This document shows, one piece after another, positions 1-10,042 of a DNA stretch of 64,000 bases. Below the pieces are notes generated by a model, which saw only the letters and a list, made by a program, of their open reading frames with translations, made no database searches and was not told the DNA's origin. Origin of the DNA: Metellina segmentata (Eukaryota > Arthropoda > Arachnida > Araneae > Tetragnathidae); assembly GCA_947359465.1 (NCBI GenBank), contig OX375878.1, forward strand, positions 81,695,627-81,759,626, given 5' to 3'. A program made the position numbers and the translations under genes. Numbering within the stretch: position 1 is the first letter of the stretch; every line of letters begins with the position of its first letter.

Positions 1-50
1 AAACAAACACTTCCTTTTTTAAAAGTAGAGACAGTGTCACCCAATTATAT

Positions 51-335
51 CATGAAGTACTTTTTGGTGAACAAAGTTGCACTGTTTCATTCCTGCTTGC
101 TAAATTCGTGACTGACGGACGTGATTTGAACACTCAAAAATTTACAACTTCGATGGATAGTTGAATCGGGAATTCGTTGCTAATCACATTCAACAACCAC
201 CTGAGGCTCTGTGATAGCAGATACTGCTCATTTACTATTACGACTTCACTCCATTCATTGCTGCTCAGCCTTCACTTCACAGGGACACTCACTCTCGGTT
301 GCTAAAGGCAACACAGGACAGTTACAACTGTGATC
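51..335 (+). repeat. dispersed repeat R, copy 1
   Basis: This stretch shares ordered blocks with 45489-45790: a GCGGACGTGATT-like block, a CTTCGATGGAT block, and a block ending in a run like CTCGGTTGCTAAAGGCAAC. A short piece matching its first 50 bases (TTGAAGTGCTTTCTGGT) also lies at 46170-46215. No coding potential is visible. The family is unknown; an old DNA-transposon derivative is the most likely source. Confidence 0.5.
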
Positions 336-708
336 TTAATACAGCTCTCACAGTCTCACGCAAATGACAATCATTCTACTAGTGGGGGTCATCTATCGAA
401 TTTCGGCTACCTCTAAATTCTGGTGTGGGAGGATTGTAGCGAGCTTAGCCACGACTACAATGCAGTAAAATATGAATGTCACATACGTTGCTAAATAATG
501 TGGTAAGAAGATTATGCACTTACTTACTACTAGGATAAATTGTCCGTCATACGACGCGTCCATAACAAAATTTATCTATTTTGATCAAACTTCATTTATA
601 TATATAGTCATAATCATAGTCATATAGAGTGGGGAGGTCAGGAAAGCCCTAGGTGCTGATTCCACTAGGGAATATTGCACCAAACCCCATTGTTTTTCGA
701 TATTCCTG

Positions 709-1554
709 TCAGAGAAAGCCAGATTCCTTGAGAAAGGCCAAAAGGCTTTTGACAGGTTCTTCGTGAATTGTATCAAGTTCTGTTCCAAGACCTAGACTTG
801 AGTGCCTTATGTGAAGCAGAGCTTCGCATTCAAAAAGTATGTGGTGGGCAGTTTTCTCCACCATATTGCATTTTCTGCATAGAGGTTCTTCTTTAAAGAT
901 TCCCATCCTATGAAGGTGTTTTCTTAGGTGATAATGGCCTGTGAGAAATCCAACTATCACCCTCATCTTACCCCTGCTAAGACGAAGGATCTGAGAAGAT
1001 GTTTTCATAGAAGGTTCTTGAATCATAAGCCTTGCATGTTTTTGATCGGTGGTTTGCTTCCACTTTTTTGTAGTTTCTTTAAGCATTCTTTCTCCTATCA
1101 CCCTTTTTGCGGTAGTCTTAGAGATCCCGCAAAAAGGCTCAGGGCTTAAAGGTAGGTCTGCAGTCCCCAGTTTGGCTAACTTATCTGCATTTTCGTTTCC
1201 TTCTACACCAGTATGCCCTGGTACCCTGGTAAGAAAGATCCTATTATGGGTCCCCAAGTCATGTAGAAGGTTCCTACATTCCCAAACAAGTTTGGAGCTT
1301 ATTTGGAATGAGTTTATTGCCTTTAAGGCTGCTTGACTGTCACTGAATATGTAGATTTTCCTATTTGAGTAGGATCTTCTAGAACATTCTTGTAGACAGT
1401 AGATGATAGCAAGCAGTTCCGCTTGAAATACTGTGGCATGTTTTCCTAATTTTCGGGAAATCCTTGCCTTAGGTCTGATCCCACATATTCCAGCACCTGC
1501 CTTTTCGTTTTGTCTGGAGCCATCTGTGTACCACACAATGTCTCCATTTGTGAG

Positions 1555-1556
<2 letters not shown>
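709..1556 (-). pseudogene. LINE (jockey-like) ORF2 3' fragment: RNase H plus CCHC-like tail
   Basis: The frame encodes the C-terminal part of a non-LTR retrotransposon polyprotein. The RNase H domain comes first, with the catalytic series D (WYTDGS), E (FQAELLAII), D (IFSDSQAAL) and the final H..N.AD block (PGHTGVEGNENADKL). This domain normally removes the RNA strand during target-primed reverse transcription. About 100 residues later there is a zinc-knuckle-like cluster (CRKCNMVEKTAHHILFEC), usual for the end of such proteins. The endonuclease and reverse transcriptase domains are absent: the frame runs straight into a (TA)n tract at 1557, so the copy is 5'-truncated, as most LINE insertions are. 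The RNase H part has no internal stop, so the copy may be fairly young. The stop is at 709-711 and the 3' UTR probably runs to about 590. Upstream isoleucine-tyrosine repeats in this frame are translated TA repeats, not protein. Confidence 0.85.

Positions 1557-1599
<43 letters not shown>
1557..1599. repeat. (TA)n microsatellite
   Basis: About 21 perfect TA units separate the LINE fragment from the Helitron 5' region. A second TA tract lies beyond the Helitron 3' end at 2605, so the Helitron may have landed inside one original TA tract. Confidence 0.95.
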
Positions 1600-1605
<6 letters not shown>

Positions 1606-2603
1606 AATGTTGCAGCCGCAGAATTGAAAACTGTGTTGTTTAGCTCGATTCTTAGACGGTTTCCCGAGAAAGTACTGATCGGAAAAAAACAAAATTAACA
1701 TGGTTTATTCTTCATTGTATTCCCTAGACAAATATTAAGATTTTTTTCCGATGCGACTATTAGTTTAGGGTTTATTAAGTGTCAAAATTGAAGAAGCGAA
1801 ATTTCTTCCGCGAGTGAGCCAAACACATTCAAATTTTCAGTCTTCAGCGGTGAGTTTTTTTTATGAGTACCTCTCAACGTAAATTTTTGCAGATCGTCGA
1901 GCTTTTTTTAAAATTTCAATTTGGTTCTTGATAATATTTTTTTGAAATTCGAGAAAAATCGGGACATTTCTGTTACTTTTTTTTAAAACTGCTGTATCTA
2001 TATCTTATTACTATTAGTGTTTAATTTTTAAAATATCGCAGTATACCTCAGAATGTACTCTTTCTTACGGTACTATTATTTTTGGAATCGGTTAATGATT
2101 AAATTGGATGCGATCAAAAGTGGGTCATACAAAATTCGGAATATTTGGATATTTTCGCTACTTCTTGTTAAAATCGTTATATCTACATCAAAAACCATTA
2201 TTTTTTAAATTCGAGAACATCACTGAATACATTACATTGCACTCTTTCTTATGGTACAATTATTTTTCAAATTGGTTAATAAATAAAATCGATGCAATTA
2301 AAAGTGGGTCATACAATTTTCGAAACTTTCAGATCATAATTTCCGATACAAAATTAAAACTGTCCTTATCTATATCGTATTACTATTAGTTTTTAATTTT
2401 GAAAATATCGCAGCATACCTCAGAATCTACTCTTTCTTACGGCATAATTATTTTTAAAATTGGTTCGTAAATAAATTCGATGCAATTAAAAGTTTGTCGC
2501 ACAAATTTCGTAATTTTTATTTCGCGAAGCAGGCACGCTTATGAGGGTTGTATGTTTTACTATCGGTTGGCGAACGTAAGCGAGCAGGGGGCGGAGCCCC
2601 CTA

Positions 2604-2604
<1 letters not shown>
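1600..2604 (+). mobile_element. non-autonomous Helitron family H1, copy 1
   Basis: The right end is a textbook Helitron terminus: a short hairpin at 2586-2602 (AGGGGGC, loop GGA, GCCCCCT) running into CTAG at 2601-2604, followed by T. The interior has no helicase or Rep gene. It contains about three tandem units of roughly 186 bp, each marked by a block like CTCTTTCTTACGGTA (near 2058, 2245 and 2431). The same sequence occurs inverted at 51188-52058, where the Helitron-like 5' end (TCTCTCTATATTAA) is better kept. Here the 5' end merges into (TA)n at about 1600. Helitrons insert between A and T and make no target duplication, which fits the flanks. Confidence 0.75.
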
Positions 2605-2659
<55 letters not shown>

Positions 2660-2680
2660 ATTATTATTATTATTATTATT
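2605..2680. repeat. (TA)n then (TTA)n microsatellite
   Basis: About 25 TA units pass into about nine TTA units directly after the Helitron CTAG end. Confidence 0.95.
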
Positions 2681-3073
2681 GGAACAATATTATTGGAAAA
2701 ACTAAATTTTTTATCAACACTGGTAAAACTCTAAGTTGTGTACGGCAATCGTTTTATACTCAATGTTATTTCCATGGCGACTTGGAATTTTCAATTTTCA
2801 ATATTTCGAATCTCGTTTTTAATCCTATAACATCACACAACTTATATGAAAACAATTAGAAACTTCGCCTACTGGTGTGACGTCACACAACCAATCAAAA
2901 CTTTAATAGCCACGGAAACACAACATAATCTAGCCTTTTATGTAATGCGATGATGATGTGAATGAGTGCAAACTTCCCACGAATTTAATTTCTATACCGC
3001 GGGCGACAGTCACTAGCGTATTTGCAAACGTCATTCTCTTGATACATTTATTATGCACACGCACGTTACGATA
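2681..3073. other. unassigned intergenic sequence
   Basis: No repeat homology or coding signal was recognised. The short frame on the minus strand here has no family resemblance. Confidence 0.4.
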
Positions 3074-4132
3074 TCTATATAAATAAAAATGGAGTGCTTG
3101 TTTGTACATTGAATATCTTCGACTCATTTCAAGTTTTCTAGCCGTTTTAGACCCTTCTAATGACAAATCGGCCTCTTGCCTGTCTGCATGTATTGTGGGT
3201 GCCCTTTACACCATCCACACGGTTTAATATATTTCATGCAACTTTGAAAACTGTGAGTACTTATCTTCATTTAGTGACTGAACTTAGTTGCGTATGTTTG
3301 TCTGTCCGTCATTCTGTTCTATGTTCGATTTTGTGTCTGTGTATTTGTACAGGCATCACATGAATTTAATTCCAGATATTTGAAAGCATTCTGTTTTATT
3401 TGATACATTATCTATTAGTTTAGTGAATGCAATATTAAACATTTTTTATTGTTATATTTAGATGAGTTTCATTCTAAAACAACTGAGTAAGTATACTTAA
3501 ATCCATAATTTGGTATACCATAATTTGGTAGTTTTGGAAAAAATATTTAGTGTTACGATTACTTTACCAGTAGTGCTAAAAAGCAATCATTTTTCAAATT
3601 TTTTTTTTTAAATGAATTTAGTTCTGATACTTCTTTTACTTCGAGTCTTATTTTTGTTCTTTGCTCAATATAAGCGATGTCCGAACATTTGGAACAGATG
3701 ATATTTTTAATGAACGGTAATGAAACGGAAACTATCGTTGGTTGATCACGCGTGCAGTAATAATTTCTCTTTTCTTCGATCGGAATTGATTTCACATTTC
3801 CTACGTTTTGCACTTTTTAGTTGTAGGTTGTGGCAATTGCGAGATCAAGAGAGAAAAAAAAATCACAAATTAATATCTTTAGGACAACTTTTTCCCGACA
3901 TCTTTTATTTTGTTTTATTTCGCTGTTTTCTTCTGTTTTCTGATTTAAATATTTATTATTATAAAAAATTGTGTTTCTTTATCATCACACGCAACACCAC
4001 CACAAAGTATTCGACTTAAAGTGGCAGGTAAGTCATAATACAGCAAATTTTAAGTGTAATTATGCCATTATTGAAAGAATAATGCCGGCAGTGAAAAAAT
4101 AACAATGTTTAAAAAATTGTGAAATTCCACAA
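3074..4132 (+). mobile_element. Helitron-like repeat family H2, copy 1
   Basis: It begins A|TCTATATAAATAAAAATGG, the usual start of arthropod Helitrons, and is collinear for about 1 kb with 27875-29008. Both copies keep a motif reading CAG|GTAAGT (near 4023 and 28842) after a purine-poor coding-like stretch, which could be a splice donor of a captured or ancestral exon. No long open frame survives. The 3' terminal hairpin was not located: homology between the copies ends near GAAATTCCACA at 4122-4132, after which copy 2 is replaced by a SINE. The Helitron label rests mainly on the 5' end. Confidence 0.55.
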
Positions 4133-5430
4133 TGTCGCATGATGGATGCAAGAGTGTAACAAGATAAAAGAGTATCGTGTTGATGACTATGAGTGCGAGA
4201 ACACTCGCCGTAAATTGTCATTTTTACGAATTTTTGAGTTGAACACGAAAAGAACTTAAGAAAGGGAATTCCAAATCTCCCTCAAAATCGTTTTTTGTAG
4301 TAATAACCTTAGTGTCACCTTTCGTCATTTTGTAGCTTTGTTATACAGCAAAGGTGTGATGTATGTGAAATGTATTACATGAATGGATATGCATGAGTAG
4401 GATTTGTGTCCAAAGTAAGTTCTAGGTATTATAAAGATGGCAAAAGGTATTAAAATATTATTTAATTCTACGAAAAACGTAAGTTATTATATATATTTCG
4501 ATCATCTCGTCAATCTACAGTGAACCAATTCAAACCGAGTAAGGTCGGCTATTTTGATAGTTGTGAATATATTTTTGAATCATGAAAACTGTAACCATGA
4601 TAGTGAACATAAGTAATAAATGAGCTCTGATGTACAAGATTGTTCAAAATATTTGTAAACATGTAGTCTATAGTCAATATTCTGGGGTAAATGTTAAATG
4701 TATAAGTTTGTCGTGAATAATCATTTTGTATCCTCAACACACGCTCTCGACAATAGGCTGGCCAATACAGGGCGGCTTTCAACTCTAAGATAAACCATCA
4801 GGAAGGTTAACGTAATGAGTTCCGTCGTCCTCAATGAGGAGTCAGAAAACCACACTCCGATAACCCTGTCATCAAACACGGTCGTTTTGAGGCAGAACAA
4901 ATCCGAGAAAATCCCCGCACAGTACCGGGCAGGCCATTCTCTTTCCATCCCATTGCCCGCTCCAGAAGTCGATCATTACATCGGCGTGTTCATCCCAATT
5001 AGCTAATGAATTAAGAGCCACCACCTGATTCGAAATTTGATGCACACAGGATCCTGACTCGCTATTATCGGAATCGCCGAATCACGGAGAAGGGATCATT
5101 CTATTTGCGAAATTATTTCAACCTCGAGGATCGCTTCCTGGTGCTGTTTGTATCTGTAACGATTTAATGGGATCAAAATGAATCGGAGCTATTCTGAGTT
5201 GATTAAACGAAATGGGGGATAATTAATATCCACATGGGTCGAATAGAGAGGTATTTAAGAAACACGGTATCCATCGATGCATTCGCAGTTCTTCCTTAAG
5301 TTTCTCTGACTCGGAATTAAGGAGAGAGCAAAATGGAACATTAGTGCAACTTGATTGCAATTAGTATCTTATAATCCCTGTCTCGTGACTCATTATAAGG
5401 CTTATGATAGGGTTTACTGTATATTCACCA
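4133..5430. other. non-repetitive intergenic DNA, possible regulatory block 4790-5280
   Basis: No coding homology was found. From about 4790 to 5280 the composition is less AT-rich, with scattered homeodomain-type cores (AATTAGCTAATGAATTA near 5000) and no similarity to other parts of the window. Open frames here are short and overlap on both strands, so none is called. Confidence 0.3.
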
Positions 5431-5433
5431 TAA

Positions 5434-5893
5434 GGCCCGGTGCACACATCCGGTTTTTCAACGTGCGGCGACGCTGCGGCACCGAAGCCCAACTATGCAC
5501 AAATAACAGTGAAATGACGCAAATACTCATTTTGCGCCATTTGCGATAATTATTCTATCGAAGAAAACATGTTTAATTCGCTTACTTGGTGTAAAAAAGG
5601 GTACATTTTGATACAAAATATAGACGGTACTGGATACAACCATTTATTAATTATTATTTATATTCCATTTATGAATGGAAACAAGGTTTTTCAGAACAGA
5701 GACGCTTGAGCGGTGACCTGCGGAGCTGTGGGGAACTGCGGTACAAATTGCACGCAAGTTGGATGTGCGTCACCGCAGTGGCACCGGAGGCTTGTGTGCA
5801 CTAACTACTCCATTGGATATAATGTATCTCAGACCGCACTTGAGTTGCCGCAGCTGCGTCGCACGTTTAAAAACCGGATGGGTGCACCAGGCC
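5434..5893. mobile_element. Harbinger-like MITE with TAA target duplication
   Basis: The ends are inverted repeats of about 50 bp: GGCCCGGTGCACACATCCGG on the left and the reverse complement of a near-identical GGCCTGGTGCACCCATCCGG on the right, then continuing through a GC-rich ACGTGCG..GCTGCGGCA block. TAA flanks both sides (5431-5433 and 5894-5896), the 3-bp target typical of PIF/Harbinger elements. The 460 bp length and lack of transposase make it a MITE. The open frame at 5713-5931 lies in the GC-rich end and crosses the boundary, so it is not a gene. Confidence 0.8.
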
Positions 5894-5976
5894 TAAGGGT
5901 TTACTGTCAAGCTAAATGTAGGTGGAGGTAGTGGTGTTGTGATCGAGCGCGTTTTGCTCCGTCTCAAAATGCATGC

Positions 5977-6221
5977 ATATCGCACCCCGGCAAGAAAAGT
6001 GACACAACTCAAACTTGCAGAATTTGAGAGATATGAACTTTAAGGATACTATAAAACTTATATTTAAATAGTAATATATTCTCTTTTAAATTTTAGGTAC
6101 GTATTTCTGGTGGTAACTTCTATAGAATAGTAATATAACACGCTGAGGCACCTCATGCAAATTTTTCATCGCTGAATGTCAGACAAAGACATATTGACTA
6201 TGGCTGGTATGTTTTGTGTCA
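5977..6221. mobile_element. MITE family N, truncated copy
   Basis: From TCGCACCCCGGCAAGAAAAG onward this matches, in inverted orientation, the element at 22935-23201: the interior GGATACTATAAAACTTA, TTTTAAATTTTAGGTA and GGTGGTAACTTCTAT blocks all align. The left end is intact. The right end stops at GTGTCAC near 6221, where mariner sequence takes over. Confidence 0.7.
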
Positions 6222-6521
6222 CCCCCCCCCCATATTCCCCAAACCTTTTCCCCTCAGATTTTCACCTCTTCAGGTCACTTCAAAATTCTTTAAACGGCCT
6301 GGAGTTCAATTCTTTGGAGACTGTCAAACAGCAACTCGATATCTTCTTTACAAATAGGCCTAATGATTTAAAAAAAAAAAAGGTATTTTCCAGCTGCCAG
6401 AAAGATGGCAAAAAGTCATAGAACAAAATGGGGCTTATGTGATTCAATAAAATTTTCTTATGTTTTTGTACTGCTTCGTTGGTATTTATCTACAAAAACC
6501 GCAGAAATTTCCGGATGAACC
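6222..6521 (+). pseudogene. mariner transposase C-terminal fragment plus right inverted repeat
   Basis: The frame reads PYSPNLFPSDFHLFRSLQNS, the hallmark PYSPDLAPSDYHLF region just before the third catalytic acid of mariner transposases. After an A-run at 6369-6380 the frame slips, and the expected C-terminus (LPERWQKVIEQNGAYVIQ) continues in another frame to a stop near 6438. The sequence then ends in a mariner-like terminal repeat (AAATTTCCGGATGAACCT) at about 6500-6521. Only the last quarter of the gene remains: the helix-turn-helix and the first two catalytic acids are missing. It is dead, through 5' truncation and a frameshift. Confidence 0.8.
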
Positions 6522-6523
6522 TA

Positions 6524-8129
6524 TTTGCATAAGTGACTTCTTTTGTGAAGTCTCTGTCCTAGCGTTTATCGTCCGATGGCGGGCATAACAGCGATCACTA
6601 GTTGTAAAATAGATAACTAACTATGGTGGTCGAAACACACGATTTTTCGTAAGCAAATAGATTTCCTCAGCGTCATCTGCCGTCTAGCCGGAGAAGCACT
6701 TTGGTACTCCAAATAGCAAAATGAAACTGCGATACTAGGTTTATATTAAAATTCATATGAACACTGCTGTGACCTCTGAATAACGTAATTCACTCTAGAC
6801 TGAGTAAAACACGAACTCAAACACAAAACTCCAAAATTTCATTCACTTATAAAACATCACTTAGCCAAACGGTTCTCAAAACGACCACACACATAGAGCA
6901 CGCCACAAAGAATGACACAGCACATATTCGGAGGGTCGGAAGACCCTCCAGCAACAACTCCCCAGTTGGGAGTTGACGAAAGAACCATCACAAATTCCGT
7001 CAGGAAATATGGTGACACGCGTGACTTTCAAATGCTGTCTTTACCTCGTTACAATTCAGGCAGGCGTAAACAATCTCTTTGTCGATGTGTCTTTAAACTT
7101 AGAGCTTTAGAGAGATATATTCAATACACTGAATTAAATAATTACTGAAAACATAGTTAAACATTTTAACATGACAACATCTATAAACTGTTTCTTAGAG
7201 TATCAATTTGGCGATAATCGGACACATTTAAGTACCACAATAGGAACTTCAAAATAAGAACATTTTACTTCTTTTAAAAAAGTGTTATTCTATTTACGAA
7301 TGAAATAAACGTTGTCACCGATTTATCTCTAGCAGGAAATATTTAGATACAAAGGCTTTCACAATTTGAAAGTTTATTATTTTCCGATTTATTTTCTGAC
7401 ATAAAAAATTCAGGTAGCAAAATAGAACGATATTTTATATAAATAAATGGCATTGGATGTACAGAGCATCCTGAAATTGAATCCGCTCCAGCTTTGCATC
7501 CAATACTGAATACGTTCGATTTTCTGAAATGAAATTCCTGGTACTATTTTTATGGAATCCGAGCAGACTTCCAAGGATACCAGCGAAGAATACGTAAAAA
7601 GACGGCAGCTTTATCCTAACTCAATTCATAAAATAACTAGTTGTGTGAGCAAGGAATAAATATATATAACAAAAGTACTTTTCCAAAACTTCGAAAACGT
7701 GTGCATTTTAGTAATATTATTATAGTGGATTGACAAAGATAGCAATGTGGGAGATTTACTTAAGCATATATTTTAAAATATTGAATTATACACTTGCATT
7801 TTCTATGGAATTCGATACTTTTAAAATGGCGCAGGTGTCAGATTTCTCAATACCGAGCGTCTATGAATAAAGTATTTCCATTTTGAGCCTCATTAAATGA
7901 TGGTGAAATAAATGGATGAACATCATTGTTTCAAAGAATATAGTTTAACTTAATTTTATAATAAATATATTATAGTAGTTATAGATGTAATAAAATTGAA
8001 ACTTAAATTATTTTTCTACCTGAATAATATGCATGTTTACAAGCATTACGCAATAGAAGTGTGTGAGTGTACGAAGTACGTAATGGACGTTCCTTAAAAA
8101 CATATTAAAAATGAAAGAATGGTATTTTT
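6524..8129. other. unassigned intergenic sequence
   Basis: No gene or clear repeat was recognised in these 1.6 kb. The frame at 6912-7148 has no recognisable motif. Confidence 0.4.
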
Positions 8130-8250
8130 TTAACTAACATCGCACTGGCCTGCATGACGGGTTATTATCAACAGGTCAGGATCATACCTGAAGTTAAATA
8201 TCCGAAGACAACACCACGTAATTTTGCACCACGATTATATGACGATAGGG
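8130..8250 (-). mobile_element. SINE body-2 fragment
   Basis: A diverged minus-strand piece of the SINE 3' body: blocks like CGGGTTATTATCAACAG, AACACCACGTAATTTTG and CCACGATTATATGACGA align with the better copies at 26191-26522 and 61846-62179. The head is missing. Confidence 0.5.
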
Positions 8251-8318
8251 TATCAAACTCTTCAAATAAGAATAACTCAATAAGACAACTATCTCAAGAA
8301 CAACTAAAATAGTAGCAC

Positions 8319-8431
8319 TTAACCTTTAGACTACATCCGGTACATCAGTTGTTCCTTGAAAGCTATAAGAATCGCGCTAAGAAAGAAAATTGCGCTAGCA
8401 AGCATATCTATAGCAGTAGTCAAAATATTAA
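8319..8431. mobile_element. piggyBac-type MITE family P1, copy 1 (TTAA ends)
   Basis: The ends are TTAACCTTTAGACTAC and, inverted, GTAGTCAAAATATTAA. The inside has one unit of the CAGTTGT..CCTTGA..AAGAATCGC repeat that occurs three times in the copy at 33518-33738. The TTAA target and the CCTTT start are typical of piggyBac-related MITEs. Confidence 0.65.
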
Positions 8432-8579
8432 AATAATAACTAGGGTAACTTTTTCGTTGCAATAAAAATGGGAAAAGTTACATTTATCATTAATTAAAGT
8501 TGCATTTATTTTTTGATACACTAAAATCTGAAATAAATTCTTCATAAAAAATGAAAAAATGAAAAATGAATTTAAGTCG

Positions 8580-8725
8580 TGTATAACAGTATTATAATAT
8601 ATAATTAAATACAGAAGAACGTTGACGTCGTTGAATGGCCTATCCTTTGCCAGTAAGTTCTATAACATTGAAAAACTGCGCTTAACAGAGACTGATAATG
8701 CCTGACATTGTTGCAGTAGAAAGTA
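8580..8725 (-). pseudogene. hAT (DUF659-type) transposase relic, C-terminal part
   Basis: On the minus strand the frame gives a stretch like ALSVSVKRSFSML(stop)NLLAKDRPFND, matching the C-terminal hAT dimerisation motif (CDVERSFS..KNLL..RR). It is the downstream continuation of the DUF659 fragment at 10043-10740. The element at 8726-10040 interrupts the two parts. One in-frame stop is visible. Confidence 0.65.
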
Positions 8726-9090
8726 GGTTAGAAGGGGGTTAGTGTGTGGACACACAACTTGAATAATTCTTCTATTTATCAGTCAAAATCTATCTGCAAA
8801 TTTTTAAAGAATAGCAATACTTATATAAACTTCCATATACAGTTGCATGACAATACACTTGATTGTTGAGTAGCAATTTATAAAACAAGGTTTTCATGGT
8901 GGAAAAGTAAGTTCCTGACTTGTGTTTTAATTACTAGATTAGACTATTTTAATTAAAAAATTATTTTAAAGGTTACAGTATGTTATAAATGTATATATTC
9001 AATAGCTATTTTGATATTCATTTTTGCTCTGCATGGTTTAAATTAGCCAGGAGTAGGCCTAAATAAACAAATGGCTCCTTGGGGATAGTG

Positions 9091-9478
9091 TGGACGCATG
9101 GTGGTGGGGCTACTGTGGACATGTCTCACTTGCTTCATTTAGCTTTCAGTGGTAAAAAGTGGATTAAATATTACATTTTAGGCTATTTATTTATTAAATA
9201 AGATTGTTTATGTGAAAATGTATTCACAAATAATTCTATTTTCTACTCTTTGGCTTTTATGTATTAAATTTAATTAATTTTTGTTGGACGCATGGTGGTG
9301 GGGCTACTGTGGACATGTCTCACTTGCTTCATTTAGCTTTCAGTGGTAAAAAGTGGATTAAATATTACATTTTAGGCTATTTATTTATTAAATAAGATTG
9401 TTTATGTGAAAATGTATTCACAAATAATTCTATTTTCTACTCTTTGGCTTTTATGTATTAAATTTAATTAATTTTTGT
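9091..9478. repeat. perfect 194-bp tandem duplication
   Basis: 9091-9284 and 9285-9478 appear base-for-base identical by eye. Each copy begins TGGACGCATGGTGGTGGGGC and ends TTAATTAATTTTTGT. It lies inside element A and contains one subterminal-type motif per unit. The identity means the duplication is recent, or is an assembly artefact. Confidence 0.95.
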
Positions 9479-9563
9479 GAAATGTTAAATTAATTTACAA
9501 TGTATTGTTTTTACACACAAAGCAACTATTCTAATAAGCAGAGTAAATTTTTCTTTTTTTCAG

Positions 9564-9712
9564 ATGTAAAGGACGTATCACAAATCTCAAGAAATAAAAT
9601 TGTAGCTAAATTACTATCAACATATGTTGCTGGTAGCACAATTCGCACTGCATCTCAGTCGACATTTAATGTTGATTTATCTAAATGCATTGAATGCATA
9701 ATAGAAAGATAA
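9564..9712 (+). pseudogene. probable last exon of element A transposase
   Basis: It is preceded by a pyrimidine tract and CAG (TTCTTTTTTTCAG), a good 3' splice acceptor. The protein reads DVKDVSQISRNKIVAKLL, then ends TFNVDLSKCIECIIER and a stop. I align it with the C-terminal fragment in element C (56802-57053; EDISEIDFGDHSVNKLPEP..TFLNVKFNDL): both have D-[VI]-S-[QE]-I, a following V-x-KL and a final TF-x-NV block. From memory of related transposon proteins this is the C-terminal region after an FxWPxxED motif. The rest of the gene is gone. The assignment is an inference from a short match. Confidence 0.45.
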
Positions 9713-10042
9713 TTCCATTTCTACATTAAAATCCTTTTACCACTAAATAAAATTTAAAAATGGCTTTTTATTGTGTTGATTTGTCTTTGAAGTGTCTTTA
9801 TAGTGTTGATTTGTTTTTGTCCACACTAGCCCAATGTCATGGGGCTAGTGTGGACAAAAACAACTTTTTCAAATAATAGATTATTAAAAAACTACACTGC
9901 TAAATAATTTAATATATCAACCGAAATAAAAGTAAAAGAGCATATTGTTGTAAAAAAAATAGTCTATGTGTCAAAAGCGATATTTAGTATACTTGTTTGC
10001 CAAATTTATAAAAATTGTCCACACTAGCCCCCTTCTCCCCTA

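Larger units (their letters stand above)
8726..10040 (+). mobile_element. element A: TIR transposon with reiterated TAGTGTGGACA motifs
   Basis: The ends are imperfect inverted repeats (left GAAGGGGGTTAGTGTGTGG; right, reverse-complemented, GAAGGGGGCTAGTGTGGACA). The terminal motif core TAGTGTGGACA or a one-base variant also occurs inside near 9085, 9109 and 9303, and as a near-perfect palindrome at 9814-9860. A GTAAGT donor-like site sits at about 8907. The insertion interrupts a hAT reading frame (8580-8725 and 10043-10740), which independently fixes the borders. The element is about 1.3 kb and internally deleted. The only coding remnant is at 9564-9712. The target duplication could not be settled. 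Confidence 0.65.

Noticed and set aside
1557..1627. Ile-Tyr repeat protein in frames over the TA tract
   Set aside because: It is a direct translation of the (TA)n microsatellite.
5713..5931. 72-codon Cys-rich frame
   Set aside because: It lies in the GC-rich end of a Harbinger-like MITE and crosses its border; there is no family resemblance.
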